Origin: Actinomadura violacea
GTDB taxonomy: Bacteria; Actinomycetota; Actinomycetes; Streptosporangiales; Streptosporangiaceae
Assembly: GCF_017573465.1 (NCBI RefSeq)
Contig: NZ_JAGEPF010000036.1
Coordinates: forward strand, 50,732 to 114,731
Length of the DNA: 64,000 nucleotides
Direction: 5' to 3'
A program made the position numbers and the translations under genes. The notes under the pieces are model-generated. The model was given only the letters and a program-made list of their open reading frames with translations, was not told the origin of the DNA and did no database searches. Of this stretch, positions 8,309-17,036 are shown piece after piece; the first letter of the stretch is position 1, and each line of letters begins with the position of its first letter.

Positions 8309-9751
8309 CTATTTCGGGATCCTGGGCGCGACGCTCTGGGCGAGGGCGCCGGCCTTGCCGCACAGGTCCGTCACCGACGAGTTCTTCGCGTAGGCGTTGA
8401 CCGCGACGTTCCCGAAGGACGCGGGCCACTGGATGAGGCAGTTGTAGGAACTGCTCACCATCTGCGCGGACGACGGCAGGCCCGTGACCGACGGCGGCGA
8501 GGGCTTCCCGCCGTTCTGCACGCTGACCTCCAGCGAGCCGTAGGCGAGCATGAGGTACCCGTCGCCCCAGCCCGGCGGGTACCAGCGGCAGACCCGCAGC
8601 CAGGGCTTGCCGGTGCCGGGCTTGCCCGTGCCCTGCGCCTGCCCGGCCCAGAGCTTGAACGTGCGTTTGGTGGTGTCGTCGGGGGTCTGGCAGGGGTCGG
8701 GCAGGCCGTCCGCGTCCGTCGGGACCGGGGCGGGCGGCGCCGTGGTGGTCTTCGCGGCGGCAGGGTGAAGCCTTGTCGCGGACGGGTGGTCCTTGTGGCC
8801 GCCCCCGGCCGTGGCCACAAGGACGACCGCCGCCGCGCCCACGAGGGCCGCTGCGCATCCGCCGGCGATCAGCGCGTTCCGCCGCCCGTGGACGGGCCGG
8901 AGCGTCCGGGTGGGGAGCGACGGCGCGCCGATCATCTCCAGCGCCCGCGGGACGGACGGACGCGCCGCCGGGTTCTTGCTCAGCAGCGCGGTGATGAGCG
9001 GCGCGAGGCCGCCCGCGCGCTGCGGCGGCGGCGGGTCGTGCATGATCACGGCCCGGAGCGTCCCGCTGGGGCTGTCGCGGCGGAACGGCGAGAGGCCCTC
9101 GACCGCGCGGTAGAGGGTGACGCCGAGGGAGAACAGGTCGCTCGCGGCGTCGCCGTCGGCGCCGTCGGCGCGTTCGGGGGCGAGGTACTCGGCCGATCCG
9201 ATGATCAGGCCGGTGGCGGTGAGCGCGGTGTCGGCCTGGTGCACGGCGATGCCGAAGTCGGTGAGCAGGACGTCGCCGTTCTCGGCCAGCATCACGTTCG
9301 CGGGCTTGACGTCGCGGTGCAGGATGCCGGCGGCGTGGGCGGCGCCGAGCGCGTTGAGCAGCCCGGCCGCCACGTGGGCGGCCTCGGGTTCCGGCAGCGG
9401 GCCGCCGGCGCGGAGCCGGTCCTCCAGCGACCGGCCGGTCACCAGCCGCATGACGATCCATGGGACGCCGTCCTCGATGACGACGTCGTGCACGGTCACG
9501 ATGTTGGGGTGGTCGCGGAGCCGTGCGGCGTTGCGGGCCTCGCGTTCGGCGCGGGCGAGGCGCTGCCCCAGTTCGGCGTCGGCCCCCGGTGGCAGCCACA
9601 TGCCCTTGACCGCCACGACCACGCCGAGCGCCTCGTCCCGCGCCTTCCAGACCTGCCCGAACCCGCCCGAGCCGAGTGGCTCGAGCAGCCGGTAGCGGCC
9701 GCCCACCAGATGTCCGGGCCGGATCCGTCCGGTGACCTCGTTGTCCGTCAC
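8309..9751 (-). CDS. Membrane Ser/Thr protein kinase with extracellular sensor domain
   Basis: The 480-residue protein has a Hanks-type kinase domain (about 15-275) with LGSGGFGQVWKA, the VAVKG lysine, HRDVKPAN, TDFG and LAPE. One transmembrane helix follows at about 297-320 (NALIAGGCAAALVGAAAVVLVA). An external domain of about 150 residues contains three spaced cysteines (DPCQT, RVCRWYP, SYNCLIQ) and a fourth near the end (DLCGK), so disulfides are likely. The outer domain resembles small secreted DUF3558-like folds only loosely. It presumably relays an envelope signal to cytoplasmic substrates. The GTG start lies 7 nt after a good -10 sequence, so its transcript may be leaderless. Confidence 0.9.
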   Translation of the reverse strand: MTDNEVTGRIRPGHLVGGRYRLLEPLGSGGFGQVWKARDEALGVVVAVKGMWLPPGADAELGQRLARAEREARNAARLRDHPNIVTVHDVVIEDGVPWIVMRLVTGRSLEDRLRAGGPLPEPEAAHVAAGLLNALGAAHAAGILHRDVKPANVMLAENGDVLLTDFGIAVHQADTALTATGLIIGSAEYLAPERADGADGDAASDLFSLGVTLYRAVEGLSPFRRDSPSGTLRAVIMHDPPPPQRAGGLAPLITALLSKNPAARPSVPRALEMIGAPSLPTRTLRPVHGRRNALIAGGCAAALVGAAAVVLVATAGGGHKDHPSATRLHPAAAKTTTAPPAPVPTDADGLPDPCQTPDDTTKRTFKLWAGQAQGTGKPGTGKPWLRVCRWYPPGWGDGYLMLAYGSLEVSVQNGGKPSPPSVTGLPSSAQMVSSSYNCLIQWPASFGNVAVNAYAKNSSVTDLCGKAGALAQSVAPRIPK

Positions 9752-9758
9752 GGTGACG

Positions 9759-9787
9759 ATTATGCGCCCAAACAGACATTGGTGTCT
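9759..9787 (-). promoter_or_regulatory. Promoter with palindrome for the kinase gene
   Basis: On the minus strand a CATAAT -10 hexamer (9759-9764) ends 7 nt before the GTG start. Immediately upstream, in the -35 area, is a perfect short palindrome, AGACA-TTGG-TGTCT (9774-9787). It could be an operator. There is no good -35 hexamer, consistent with an activator or an alternative sigma factor. Confidence 0.4.
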
Positions 9788-9820
9788 ATGTAATCGCGAG
9801 GACCTGCGGGAACGCGCGCG

Positions 9821-10444
9821 TCACCCCGTGAACCGCGCCGCCGCCTCCCCCTCGACACGCCCCTCGGGCAGGCGCCGCCCGCACACCACGAGCAGCAGGT
9901 CGCCCGCGAGGCCGCGGACCGGCGTCCCGGTGCCGTAGCTCCAGTCGAGGTCGGTCGCCTCCAGCTTGACCCCGTCCAGATCGGTCTTGAAGTAGGCGAC
10001 GTTCTTCGGCCGCATCCCGTCCAGCACCAGGGCGATCCGGTCCACGGGAGGGCGGCGGTCCAGGCCGGCCCCCACCGTGATGTCCAGCCCGTGGATCACG
10101 TCGTGGGAGAGCGCGCCGACGGCGCCTCCCCCGGGCGGCGTCCACGGATGGTCGATGTTGTCGCGCAGCTGGGCGAGGAGCTGATCAGCGGAGAGCGCGG
10201 CGGCGTCGCGGCGCGCGGACCGGTCGGCCATCAGGTTGAAGCGGCCGCCCGCCTTCACCATGTCCAGGAGAAAGCGCGGGAGCGAGGTCCGGTACGGCAT
10301 CGTCGTGTGCGCGATCACCTCCCGCACCCGCCACCCCTCGCACAGCGTCGGCGCGTCCCACTGCTCGGGCCGGAGCCCCGCGAGCATGCCGGCCTGCTCG
10401 CGGCGCTCCGCGGCCACCTCGGCGCGGATCTTGTCTTCGGTCAT
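9821..10444 (-). CDS. Maleylpyruvate isomerase-family (DinB-like) protein
   Basis: A 207-residue four-helix-bundle protein of the mycothiol-dependent maleylpyruvate isomerase/DinB superfamily (TIGR03083-like). Metal-ligand histidines appear in VREVIAHTTM and HDVIHGLDI, and the N-terminal segment QWDAPTLCEGWRVRE is typical. Members use or detoxify with mycothiol, but the substrate of this subgroup is unknown. Start ATG 10444 has an AGGAGG 8 nt upstream. It is transcribed divergently from an ECF sigma gene 103 bp away, an association seen often in actinomycetes, so shared control of the intergenic region is plausible. Confidence 0.8.
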   Translation of the reverse strand: MTEDKIRAEVAAERREQAGMLAGLRPEQWDAPTLCEGWRVREVIAHTTMPYRTSLPRFLLDMVKAGGRFNLMADRSARRDAAALSADQLLAQLRDNIDHPWTPPGGGAVGALSHDVIHGLDITVGAGLDRRPPVDRIALVLDGMRPKNVAYFKTDLDGVKLEATDLDWSYGTGTPVRGLAGDLLLVVCGRRLPEGRVEGEAAARFTG

Positions 10445-10547
10445 CACGGTCTCCTCCTGCTGGCACTGGCCTTCCCAGGGGATACGACGCGGACACCGGA
10501 AACTCATCGGTGGCCGGAACGTCGGGGGCCGCGCATAGGGTCGGGGC

Positions 10548-11537
10548 GTGACGGAGGCGTTGACCGGTGCGGCCTCCCGCCTGGAGCCGTACCGGACGGA
10601 ACTGACCGGCTACTGCTACCGGATGCTCGGGTCCGGCTTCGAGGCCGAGGACGCGGTGCAGGAGACCCTGCTGCGGGCGTGGCGGTCGTTCGACCGCTAC
10701 GACGAGCGGCGCGGGTCCCTGCGGACGTGGCTGTACCGCATCGCGACGAACGTCTGCCTCGACATGCTGCGCAGCGCGCAGCGCCGGGCCCTCGCCATGG
10801 ACCTCGGTCCCGCCGCGGACGGTTCGGGCCCGCCGGACCTGGGCGCGCCCCGTCCCGAGGCCGGCTGGGTCCAGCCGGTGCCCGACGCGCTCGTCCTGCC
10901 CGCCGACGGCGATCCGGAGCGGCTGGCGGTGCAGCGCGAGACGGTCCGGCTGGCGTTCGTCGCCGCGCTCCAGCACCTGCCGCCCCGGCAGCGGGCCGTG
11001 CTGATCCTGTGCGACGTGCTGTGCTGGAAGGCGGCGGAGGCCGCGCAGGCGCTGGACTCCACGACGGCCTCGGTGACCAGCGCGTTGCAGCGCGCCAGGA
11101 CGACCTTGAAGGCCGTGAGCCCCGGGCTCGGCGAACCGTTCCACCCATCGGACGCCGCGCAGCGCGACCTGCTGGCCCGCTACTGCGACGCGTTCGAGCG
11201 GCACGACGTCGCCGCGCTGGTGGCGCTGATCCACGAGGACGCGACGATGTCGATGCCGCCGTTCACCTGGTGGCTGCGCGGCCGCGGCGCGATCCGGCGG
11301 GCGCTGCTCGCCCCGGAGGCGTCGTGCGCGGGCGCCCGGCTGGTCCCGGTCGCGGCGAACGGCTCGCCGGCGTACTGGCAGACCCGTCCGGGGCCCGACG
11401 GCGTCCACGCGCCGTTCGCCCTGGTCGTCCTCGACCTCTTCGAGGGGCTGGTCGGCGGGAGCACGACGTTCCTGAACACCGATCGGCTGCTGCCCCTCTT
11501 CGGCGCCCCGCCGGGTCGCAACCAAGCGCTCGCTTGA
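10548..11537 (+). CDS. ECF sigma factor with C-terminal SnoaL-like domain
   Basis: The 329-residue sigma factor has region 2 (LTGYCYRMLGSGFEAEDAVQ, then LRTWLYRIATNVCLDMLR) and region 4 (LQHLPPRQRAVLILCDVL, with an unusually cysteine/tryptophan-rich helix). A SnoaL/NTF2-like domain follows from about residue 205 (LLARYCDAFERHDVAALVALI). This is the TIGR02960/SigG-type layout, in which the C-terminal domain replaces a separate anti-sigma factor and controls activity or binds a small ligand. The start is GTG at 10548. No anti-sigma gene follows, as expected for this type. Confidence 0.88.
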   Translation: MTEALTGAASRLEPYRTELTGYCYRMLGSGFEAEDAVQETLLRAWRSFDRYDERRGSLRTWLYRIATNVCLDMLRSAQRRALAMDLGPAADGSGPPDLGAPRPEAGWVQPVPDALVLPADGDPERLAVQRETVRLAFVAALQHLPPRQRAVLILCDVLCWKAAEAAQALDSTTASVTSALQRARTTLKAVSPGLGEPFHPSDAAQRDLLARYCDAFERHDVAALVALIHEDATMSMPPFTWWLRGRGAIRRALLAPEASCAGARLVPVAANGSPAYWQTRPGPDGVHAPFALVVLDLFEGLVGGSTTFLNTDRLLPLFGAPPGRNQALA

Positions 11538-11599
11538 CCGTCGGCCGGTCCGCCGGACACCATGGCGGGGCCCCGGACGAGCCGACGCGGAGGAGACCC

Positions 11600-12667
11600 A
11601 TGGCGCCGCTGGACGGACTGCGCGTGCTGGACCTGACCATGTGGCGGCCCGGCCCGTACACCACGCAGCTGCTCGCCCAGCTCGGCGCCGACGTCATCAA
11701 GGTGGAGCCGCCGGGCGGGGAGCCCATGCGGATGTTCCAGGGCCACTTCGACCTGCTCAACCGGCGCAAGCGCAGCATCGCCCTCGACCTGAAGTCCGAC
11801 GCCGGGCGGGAGCGGTGCCTGGAGCTCGCGGCGGACGCCGAGGTGTTCGTCGAAGGATTCCGGCCCGGCGTCGCGGACCGGCTCGGCGTCGGCGACGCGG
11901 CCGTGCGCGCGCGCAACCCCCGCCTCGTCTACTGCTCCATCTCGGGCTACGGCGCGGACGGGCCGCTCGCCCAGGTGCCGGGCCACGACGTCAACTACCG
12001 CGCGTACGCGGCGACGCTGCCGCCGGACGCGGTGTCCCCGTCGCTGGAGGAGCTGCCGGTCGCCGACATGGCCGCCGCGACGATGGCCGCGTTCGCGATC
12101 ACCGCCGCGTGCCTCAAGGCCCGCGCGAGCGGGGAGGGCGACCGGATCGACCTCGGGATGGCCGACGTGCTGGCGCACTGGACGAGCACCGTCCCGGAGG
12201 CCACCCGCCCGCAGCCGGCCCCCGAGCCCGCGGAGCCGGCGCCGCACGTGACCGGGCCCGTCCCCGGGTACGGCGTCTACGCCACCAAGGACGGCCTGCG
12301 GATCACGCTCGGGGTCGTGTCGGAGGAGCGGCTGTGGGCGGCGACGTGCGGCGCGCTCGGCCTGGACGGGGCGGCGGGCGTCCCGTTCGCCGAACGGCTC
12401 GGCCGGGTCGCCGAGCTGGACGCGCGGATCGCCGCCGCGATCGCCCGGCTGACCAGGGACGAGGCGATGGAGCGGCTGTCGGCGGCGGGGGCGCCGGTCG
12501 CGCCGCTGCTGTCCGGCGCCGAGATGCTGGACCTCGATCATTTCCGGGCGCGCGGCGTGCTGGACTCCGGTCCGGTCCGCACCGCCGCGCACCCGCCGCT
12601 GCCCGGCGGGCCCGTCGCCGGGCTGGACGAGCACCGCGGTCAGGGCTGGCACCGTCTCACCGACTGA
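11600..12667 (+). CDS. CaiB/BaiF-type CoA transferase
   Basis: The 355-residue protein is a class III CoA transferase, which moves CoA between carboxylic acids through aspartyl-CoA intermediates. It shows the family start LDGLRVLDLTMWRPGPYTTQ, the segment LGADVIKVEPPGGEPMR, LNRRKRSIALDLK, and the catalytic aspartate in PGHDVNYRA after the SISGYGADGP signature. Many family members have about 380-420 residues, so this one is on the short side, and the C-terminal half is compact. An AGGAG lies just before ATG 11600. It precedes a LAL regulator by 42 bp, but substrate and pathway cannot be read from context. Confidence 0.88.
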   Translation: MAPLDGLRVLDLTMWRPGPYTTQLLAQLGADVIKVEPPGGEPMRMFQGHFDLLNRRKRSIALDLKSDAGRERCLELAADAEVFVEGFRPGVADRLGVGDAAVRARNPRLVYCSISGYGADGPLAQVPGHDVNYRAYAATLPPDAVSPSLEELPVADMAAATMAAFAITAACLKARASGEGDRIDLGMADVLAHWTSTVPEATRPQPAPEPAEPAPHVTGPVPGYGVYATKDGLRITLGVVSEERLWAATCGALGLDGAAGVPFAERLGRVAELDARIAAAIARLTRDEAMERLSAAGAPVAPLLSGAEMLDLDHFRARGVLDSGPVRTAAHPPLPGGPVAGLDEHRGQGWHRLTD

Positions 12668-12709
12668 TATTCAGGTGGGATTGTCGGATTCATTTGGCAT
12701 CCTTGTGAC

Positions 12710-15700
12710 GTGAGCGCGCGTGCGATGAGTCCTGTCCTGGTCGGCCGGGCAGCCGAGCTCGGCCTGCTGGAGGACGCGCTGGCGTCGGCCCCCGGCGCCG
12801 TGCTGGTCGGCGGCGAGGCCGGCCTCGGCAAGACCCGGCTGATCCGCGAGTTCGCCGCGTCCGTCGGCCGCGGCCGGGCCCGCGTGCTGATCGGCGGCTG
12901 CCTGGAGCTCGGCTCCGACGGCCTGCCGTTCGCGCCGTTCACCACCGTGCTGCGCGGCCTGGTCCGCGACGTCGGCATCGACGGCGTCGCGGCGCTCGTC
13001 CCGCGCGGCGACACCGGGTCCCTCGCCCGGCTGCTGCCGGAGTTCGGGGAGCCGGAGAGCGACGCCGCCACCGGTGAGGAGCGCGCCCGGCTGTTCGAGG
13101 TGGTGCTGACGCTGTTCGAACGGCTCGCCGAGCGCGAGCCGGTGGTCCTGGTCATCGAGGACGCGCACTGGGCGGACCGTTCCACTCGCGACCTGCTGGC
13201 GTTCCTGGTGCGCAACCTCAGCGTCGCGCCGGTCCTGATCGTCGTCACCTACCGGTCGGACGAGCTGCACCGCACGCATCCGCTGCGGCCGCTGCTCGGC
13301 GGGCTGGAGCGGGTCGACCGGGTCAGCCGGCTGGAGATCGGCCGGCTGGCGCGCTCGGACGTCGCGGCGCTGGTCACCGAGGTGCTCGGGCACGCGCCGC
13401 CGGCCGGGCTCGTCGAGCGGATCGACGCCCGCAGCGAGGGCAACCCGCTGTTCATCGAGGCGCTGCTCGACGACGACGGCACGCTGGCGTGCGAGCTGCC
13501 CGAGTCGCTGCGCGACCTGCTGCTGGCGGGCGTGCAGCGGCTGCCCGAGGAGACCCAGGACGTGCTGCGCGACGCCAGCGGCGGCGGCACCCGCATCGAG
13601 CACGCGCTGCTGGCCGCCGTGTCGGGCCTGGACGACTCCGCGCTGACCCGGGTGCTGCGCCCGGCCGTCGCCGCGAACGTGCTGGTCGTGGACGGCGACG
13701 GGTACGCGTTCCGGCACGCGCTGATCCGCGAGGCCGTCCACGACGACCTGCTGCCCGGCGAGTACACGCGGCTGCACACCCGCTACGCCGAGGCCCTGGA
13801 GAACGACCCGGGCCTCGTCCCGTCCGGGCGGCTCTGGGTGGAGCTCAGCCACCACTGGAAGGCCGCCAACGACGCCACCTGGGCGCTGGTCGCGTCGTGG
13901 CGGGCGGCGGCCGACGCGCGCAAGGCCCTCGCCTACGCCGAGTGCCTGACGATGCTGTCGCGGGTGCTGCACCTGTGGGACCGGGTGCCGGACGCGGCGG
14001 AGCGCATCGGCGCCGACCACACCAAGGTGATGGAGGACGCCGCGGTCGCCGCCGACCTGGCCGGCGAGTACGACCGGGGCATCAAGTTCGTCACGGCGGC
14101 GCTGAAGGAGGTCGAGGCCGCCGGCGATCCGGGGGCCTGCACCGGCGAGGCCGAGGCCGACATCGGCGAGACCGTGATCGACATCGAGCGGTGGGCGTCG
14201 CTGCTGGAGCTGCGCGGCCACATGCGCTACGAGATGGCGCGGCCCGGTTTCGTCGACGACCTGCGGGCCGCGGTGAAGGCGCTGCCGGCCGATCCCCCGA
14301 CCGTGCTCCGCGCGCGCGTCCTCGCGACGTTCGCGACCTACGTGCGCTTCTCCACCGACATCCCGGAGGCCCAGGCCGCGGCCGCGGAGTCGCTCGCCAT
14401 CGCGCGCAAGCTCGCCGACCCGGTCGCCGAGGCGCAGGCGCTCATCACGCTGTTCTGCGCCGACATCGACTACTCCGACTACGGCGCCGCGACGGAGGGC
14501 ACGCTCAACGAGATCGAGCGGATCGTCACCGCCGCCGGCAACCACCGGGTGCAGCTGCGCTACTACGTCATCAAGTCGCACTTCCTGGAGGGCGCGGGCA
14601 AGCACGAGGAGGCCGCGGCGGTCGCCGCGAAGGGCAAGGAGCTGGCCCGCGAGTACGGCGTGGCGCGGACGCAGGGCACGTTCCTGTGCATCAACCAGGC
14701 CGAGCCGCTGGTCTCCCTCGGCCGCTGGGACGAGGCCATCGCGGTGATGAACCACGCGATGGAGGAGGAGCCGGCGGTGACGATCCGGACCTCGCTGCTG
14801 GTCCTGTCCGGCGCCGTGGCGCTCGCCCGCGGCGACCTCGACACCGCCCGCGAGCGCCTTGAGGGCTCCCGCGAGGTCATGCGGCTGAAGATGAAGTGGC
14901 GCAAGACGCAGGACTACTTCAGCAGCCTGTGGCTCGAAGCGCGGCTGGCGCTCGCCGAGGGCCGCCCGCAGGACGTCCTCCCGGCCGTCGAGCACGTGAT
15001 CGAGGAGGCGGGCCTGCCCGACGACGCCCGCTACGCGCTGCCGGTGCTGGTCGCGGGCGCCGCGGCCTGCGCCGAGATCGGCGCGCCCGCCGCGCCGGTG
15101 CTGCGCCGGATCGAGGAGCGCGCCGCCGGCCTGACGATCAGCGGCCCGCTGCAGCGCGCCCACAGGCTCGTCCTCGACGCCGAGACGTCACGGGCCCGGG
15201 GCGTCCCCGACCAGGCCGGCTGGGACCGGGCCGCCGCCGCGTGGGAGGCCATCGGCAACCCGTACGGGCGCGCGCAGGCGCTGGTCCGCGCCGCCGAGGC
15301 CGCGCTGGCGGACGGCGACCACGACGCGGCGTCCGAACGGCTGCGGATCGCCGGCGACGCCGCCGCCGGCCTCGGCGCCGCGGCGCTCGCCGAGCAGGTC
15401 GCCGAACTGCTGCGCCGCACGCGGGCCCCGCGCCGGACCGCCGCCGACCCGTCCGCCCCGCTCGGGCTGACGCCGCGCGAGTACGAGGTGCTGCGCCTCG
15501 TCGCCGAGGGGCGCAGCAACCGCGACATCGCCGAGGCGCTGTTCATCTCGGTGAAGACGGCGAGCGTGCACGTGTCGAACATCCTCGGCAAGCTGGAGGT
15601 GGCCAACCGCGGCGAGGCCGCCGCGACCGCGCACCGGCTGGCGCTGTTCGCCGGGTCCGCCGGGGGCCCGGCCGCGGGCGGGCGTGGCTCGGTGGCGGGA

Positions 15701-15727
15701 ACCCCCCTCCCGGGCCCCCGCCACTGA
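12710..15727 (+). CDS. LuxR-family LAL transcriptional regulator (AAA ATPase + HTH)
   Basis: A 1005-residue MalT-like regulator. The N-terminal AAA/NACHT-like ATPase (about 5-330) has Walker A GGEAGLGKTRL and Walker B VVLVIEDAHWAD. A long helical, TPR-like middle section spans about 340-890. The C-terminal LuxR helix-turn-helix (about 920-985) reads LTPREYEVLRLVAEGRSN followed by the NRDIAEALFISVKT recognition part. Such proteins bind ATP and an inducer and activate nearby genes. The start is GTG at 12710; ATG at 12725 is an alternative and neither has a clear ribosome site. The likely target would be the adjacent CoA transferase or downstream genes, but that is inference. Confidence 0.92.
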   Translation: MSARAMSPVLVGRAAELGLLEDALASAPGAVLVGGEAGLGKTRLIREFAASVGRGRARVLIGGCLELGSDGLPFAPFTTVLRGLVRDVGIDGVAALVPRGDTGSLARLLPEFGEPESDAATGEERARLFEVVLTLFERLAEREPVVLVIEDAHWADRSTRDLLAFLVRNLSVAPVLIVVTYRSDELHRTHPLRPLLGGLERVDRVSRLEIGRLARSDVAALVTEVLGHAPPAGLVERIDARSEGNPLFIEALLDDDGTLACELPESLRDLLLAGVQRLPEETQDVLRDASGGGTRIEHALLAAVSGLDDSALTRVLRPAVAANVLVVDGDGYAFRHALIREAVHDDLLPGEYTRLHTRYAEALENDPGLVPSGRLWVELSHHWKAANDATWALVASWRAAADARKALAYAECLTMLSRVLHLWDRVPDAAERIGADHTKVMEDAAVAADLAGEYDRGIKFVTAALKEVEAAGDPGACTGEAEADIGETVIDIERWASLLELRGHMRYEMARPGFVDDLRAAVKALPADPPTVLRARVLATFATYVRFSTDIPEAQAAAAESLAIARKLADPVAEAQALITLFCADIDYSDYGAATEGTLNEIERIVTAAGNHRVQLRYYVIKSHFLEGAGKHEEAAAVAAKGKELAREYGVARTQGTFLCINQAEPLVSLGRWDEAIAVMNHAMEEEPAVTIRTSLLVLSGAVALARGDLDTARERLEGSREVMRLKMKWRKTQDYFSSLWLEARLALAEGRPQDVLPAVEHVIEEAGLPDDARYALPVLVAGAAACAEIGAPAAPVLRRIEERAAGLTISGPLQRAHRLVLDAETSRARGVPDQAGWDRAAAAWEAIGNPYGRAQALVRAAEAALADGDHDAASERLRIAGDAAAGLGAAALAEQVAELLRRTRAPRRTAADPSAPLGLTPREYEVLRLVAEGRSNRDIAEALFISVKTASVHVSNILGKLEVANRGEAAATAHRLALFAGSAGGPAAGGRGSVAGTPLPGPRH

Positions 15728-15885
15728 ACCGTCGGACCACACGGGAACTGACGTGGCCGGCCTTCACGGGCGCGCACCGCGGAAGCATGCGGTGCTCCTC
15801 CTGACGGAGAGGCGGTCCGCGACCGTTCCGGCCACTGCCCAGTGTGCTCCGCCCACCGCGCCGTGTGACGGGCGACATACCGAAA

Positions 15886-15929
15886 ACGGCGGGCACGAGT
15901 TCACATGGTGATGATCTCGTGCCCGCCGT
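15886..15929. terminator. 14-bp hairpin between the LAL and methyltransferase genes
   Basis: Perfect inverted repeat ACGGCGGGCACGAG (15886-15899) with its complement at 15916-15929 and a 16-nt loop. It lies between convergent genes and just past the methyltransferase stop on the minus strand, so it can serve either direction. The rest of 15728-15950 shows no gene. Confidence 0.7.
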
Positions 15930-15950
15930 GCCGCCGGCCGGGGCCTCCCG

Positions 15951-16769
15951 CTAGCGCGGAACGCGCGCCACACAGAAGACGGTCTGGCCGAACGGCGGCC
16001 GGACGACGCGCTCGATGCCGCGCGTCAGCGGCACGACCGTCCGGTCGTAGATCTTGACCAGCCGCGGGTCGGGGTAGCCGGCGCCGCCGCGGCGGACCGC
16101 GAACCACCAGGCGATCCCGCCCAGGAAGTTGATGGGCTTGAGCACCTCGGGGACGAGCCCGGCCTCGCGGACGGAGGCCTCCAGCGTCTGCGGGGTGTAC
16201 CGGGTGACGTGCCCGACCTTGCGGTCGAAGTCGCCGTACAGCTGCATGTAGCCGGGCACCCAGATCACGATCCGGCCGCCGGGCAGGGTGACCGAGGCGA
16301 GGTCGCGCAGCGCCTGGACGTCGTCCTTGATGTGCTCCAGGACGTTCATCATCACGACGGTGTCGACCTTCTGCCGGATCTCGATCTCGGCCGGCAGTTC
16401 GAGGTCGATGACCTCGACGTCGTCGTTGCCGTCGTAGCGCTTGCGCAGCTCGCCGACGCAGTAGGGGTCGTTGTCGCTGACGACGAGGTAGTCGAGGCGG
16501 CCGGCGAACTGCTCGGAGAAGTGCCCGAGCCCGGAGCCGATCTCCAGCAGCGAGCGCCCGACGTGGGGAGCGACGGTCTCGTACTCGTACTTGCGGTAGT
16601 TGCGGGCCTCGTCACCGCCCAGGTGGTTCTCCAGCGCCCCGTCGCCGGCGGCGGGCTGGATGAGCTCTCCGTCCCCCGCGGTCGGCGTTGCGGGCGCGGG
16701 TTTCGGACCGCTTCCGAGTAGATTGAGTAGGGTTCCTGCGATGGACTTCTTCTGACCAGGTTGCTGCAT
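15951..16769 (-). CDS. Class I SAM-dependent methyltransferase
   Basis: The 272-residue protein has a Rossmann methyltransferase core from about residue 65. Motif I is LLEIGSGLGHFS, the acidic loop is VVSDNDPYCVGEL, motif IV is VMMNVLEHIKDD, and LPGGRIVIWVPGYMQLYG follows. The motif VLEHIKDD and the segment RYTPQTLEASVREAGL are typical of methyltransferases grouped with glycan or lipid genes. The first 45 residues are low-complexity. Substrate unknown. The gene stands alone on the minus strand. A possible -10 TAGACT lies on the minus strand at 16868-16873 in the 267-bp upstream gap, with a weak -35 (TTGCGC) only 15 nt away. Confidence 0.85.
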   Translation of the reverse strand: MQQPGQKKSIAGTLLNLLGSGPKPAPATPTAGDGELIQPAAGDGALENHLGGDEARNYRKYEYETVAPHVGRSLLEIGSGLGHFSEQFAGRLDYLVVSDNDPYCVGELRKRYDGNDDVEVIDLELPAEIEIRQKVDTVVMMNVLEHIKDDVQALRDLASVTLPGGRIVIWVPGYMQLYGDFDRKVGHVTRYTPQTLEASVREAGLVPEVLKPINFLGGIAWWFAVRRGGAGYPDPRLVKIYDRTVVPLTRGIERVVRPPFGQTVFCVARVPR

Positions 16770-17036
16770 ACTTCCCGCTCGCTGGGTGCGTTGGCGTTCT
16801 GCCTGTTTTCGCCGGATCGATGTGCCGGATCCCTCGGGATGGCTGATCTCTGGCGCAAGGTCGGGTCAGTCTACCCATCCGTACGCGAGCGCAATGCCCG
16901 GCGTTCAGGAATCGGCGCACGGCGGACGGAGACCGGTCGCCCCGGCGCGGCCGGACCGGTCGGCCGGCCGCGGGGCCAGGTCACCGTAGCGCACGGCAGT
17001 CCGCCGGTCACGTACCGCAGGTCAGCGCGGACGCCC

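Noticed and set aside
10091..12667. A long plus-strand frame of over 850 codons
   Set aside because: Its first part is antisense to the maleylpyruvate-isomerase-like gene and out of frame with the sigma factor; only its end from 11600 is a real gene (CoA transferase).
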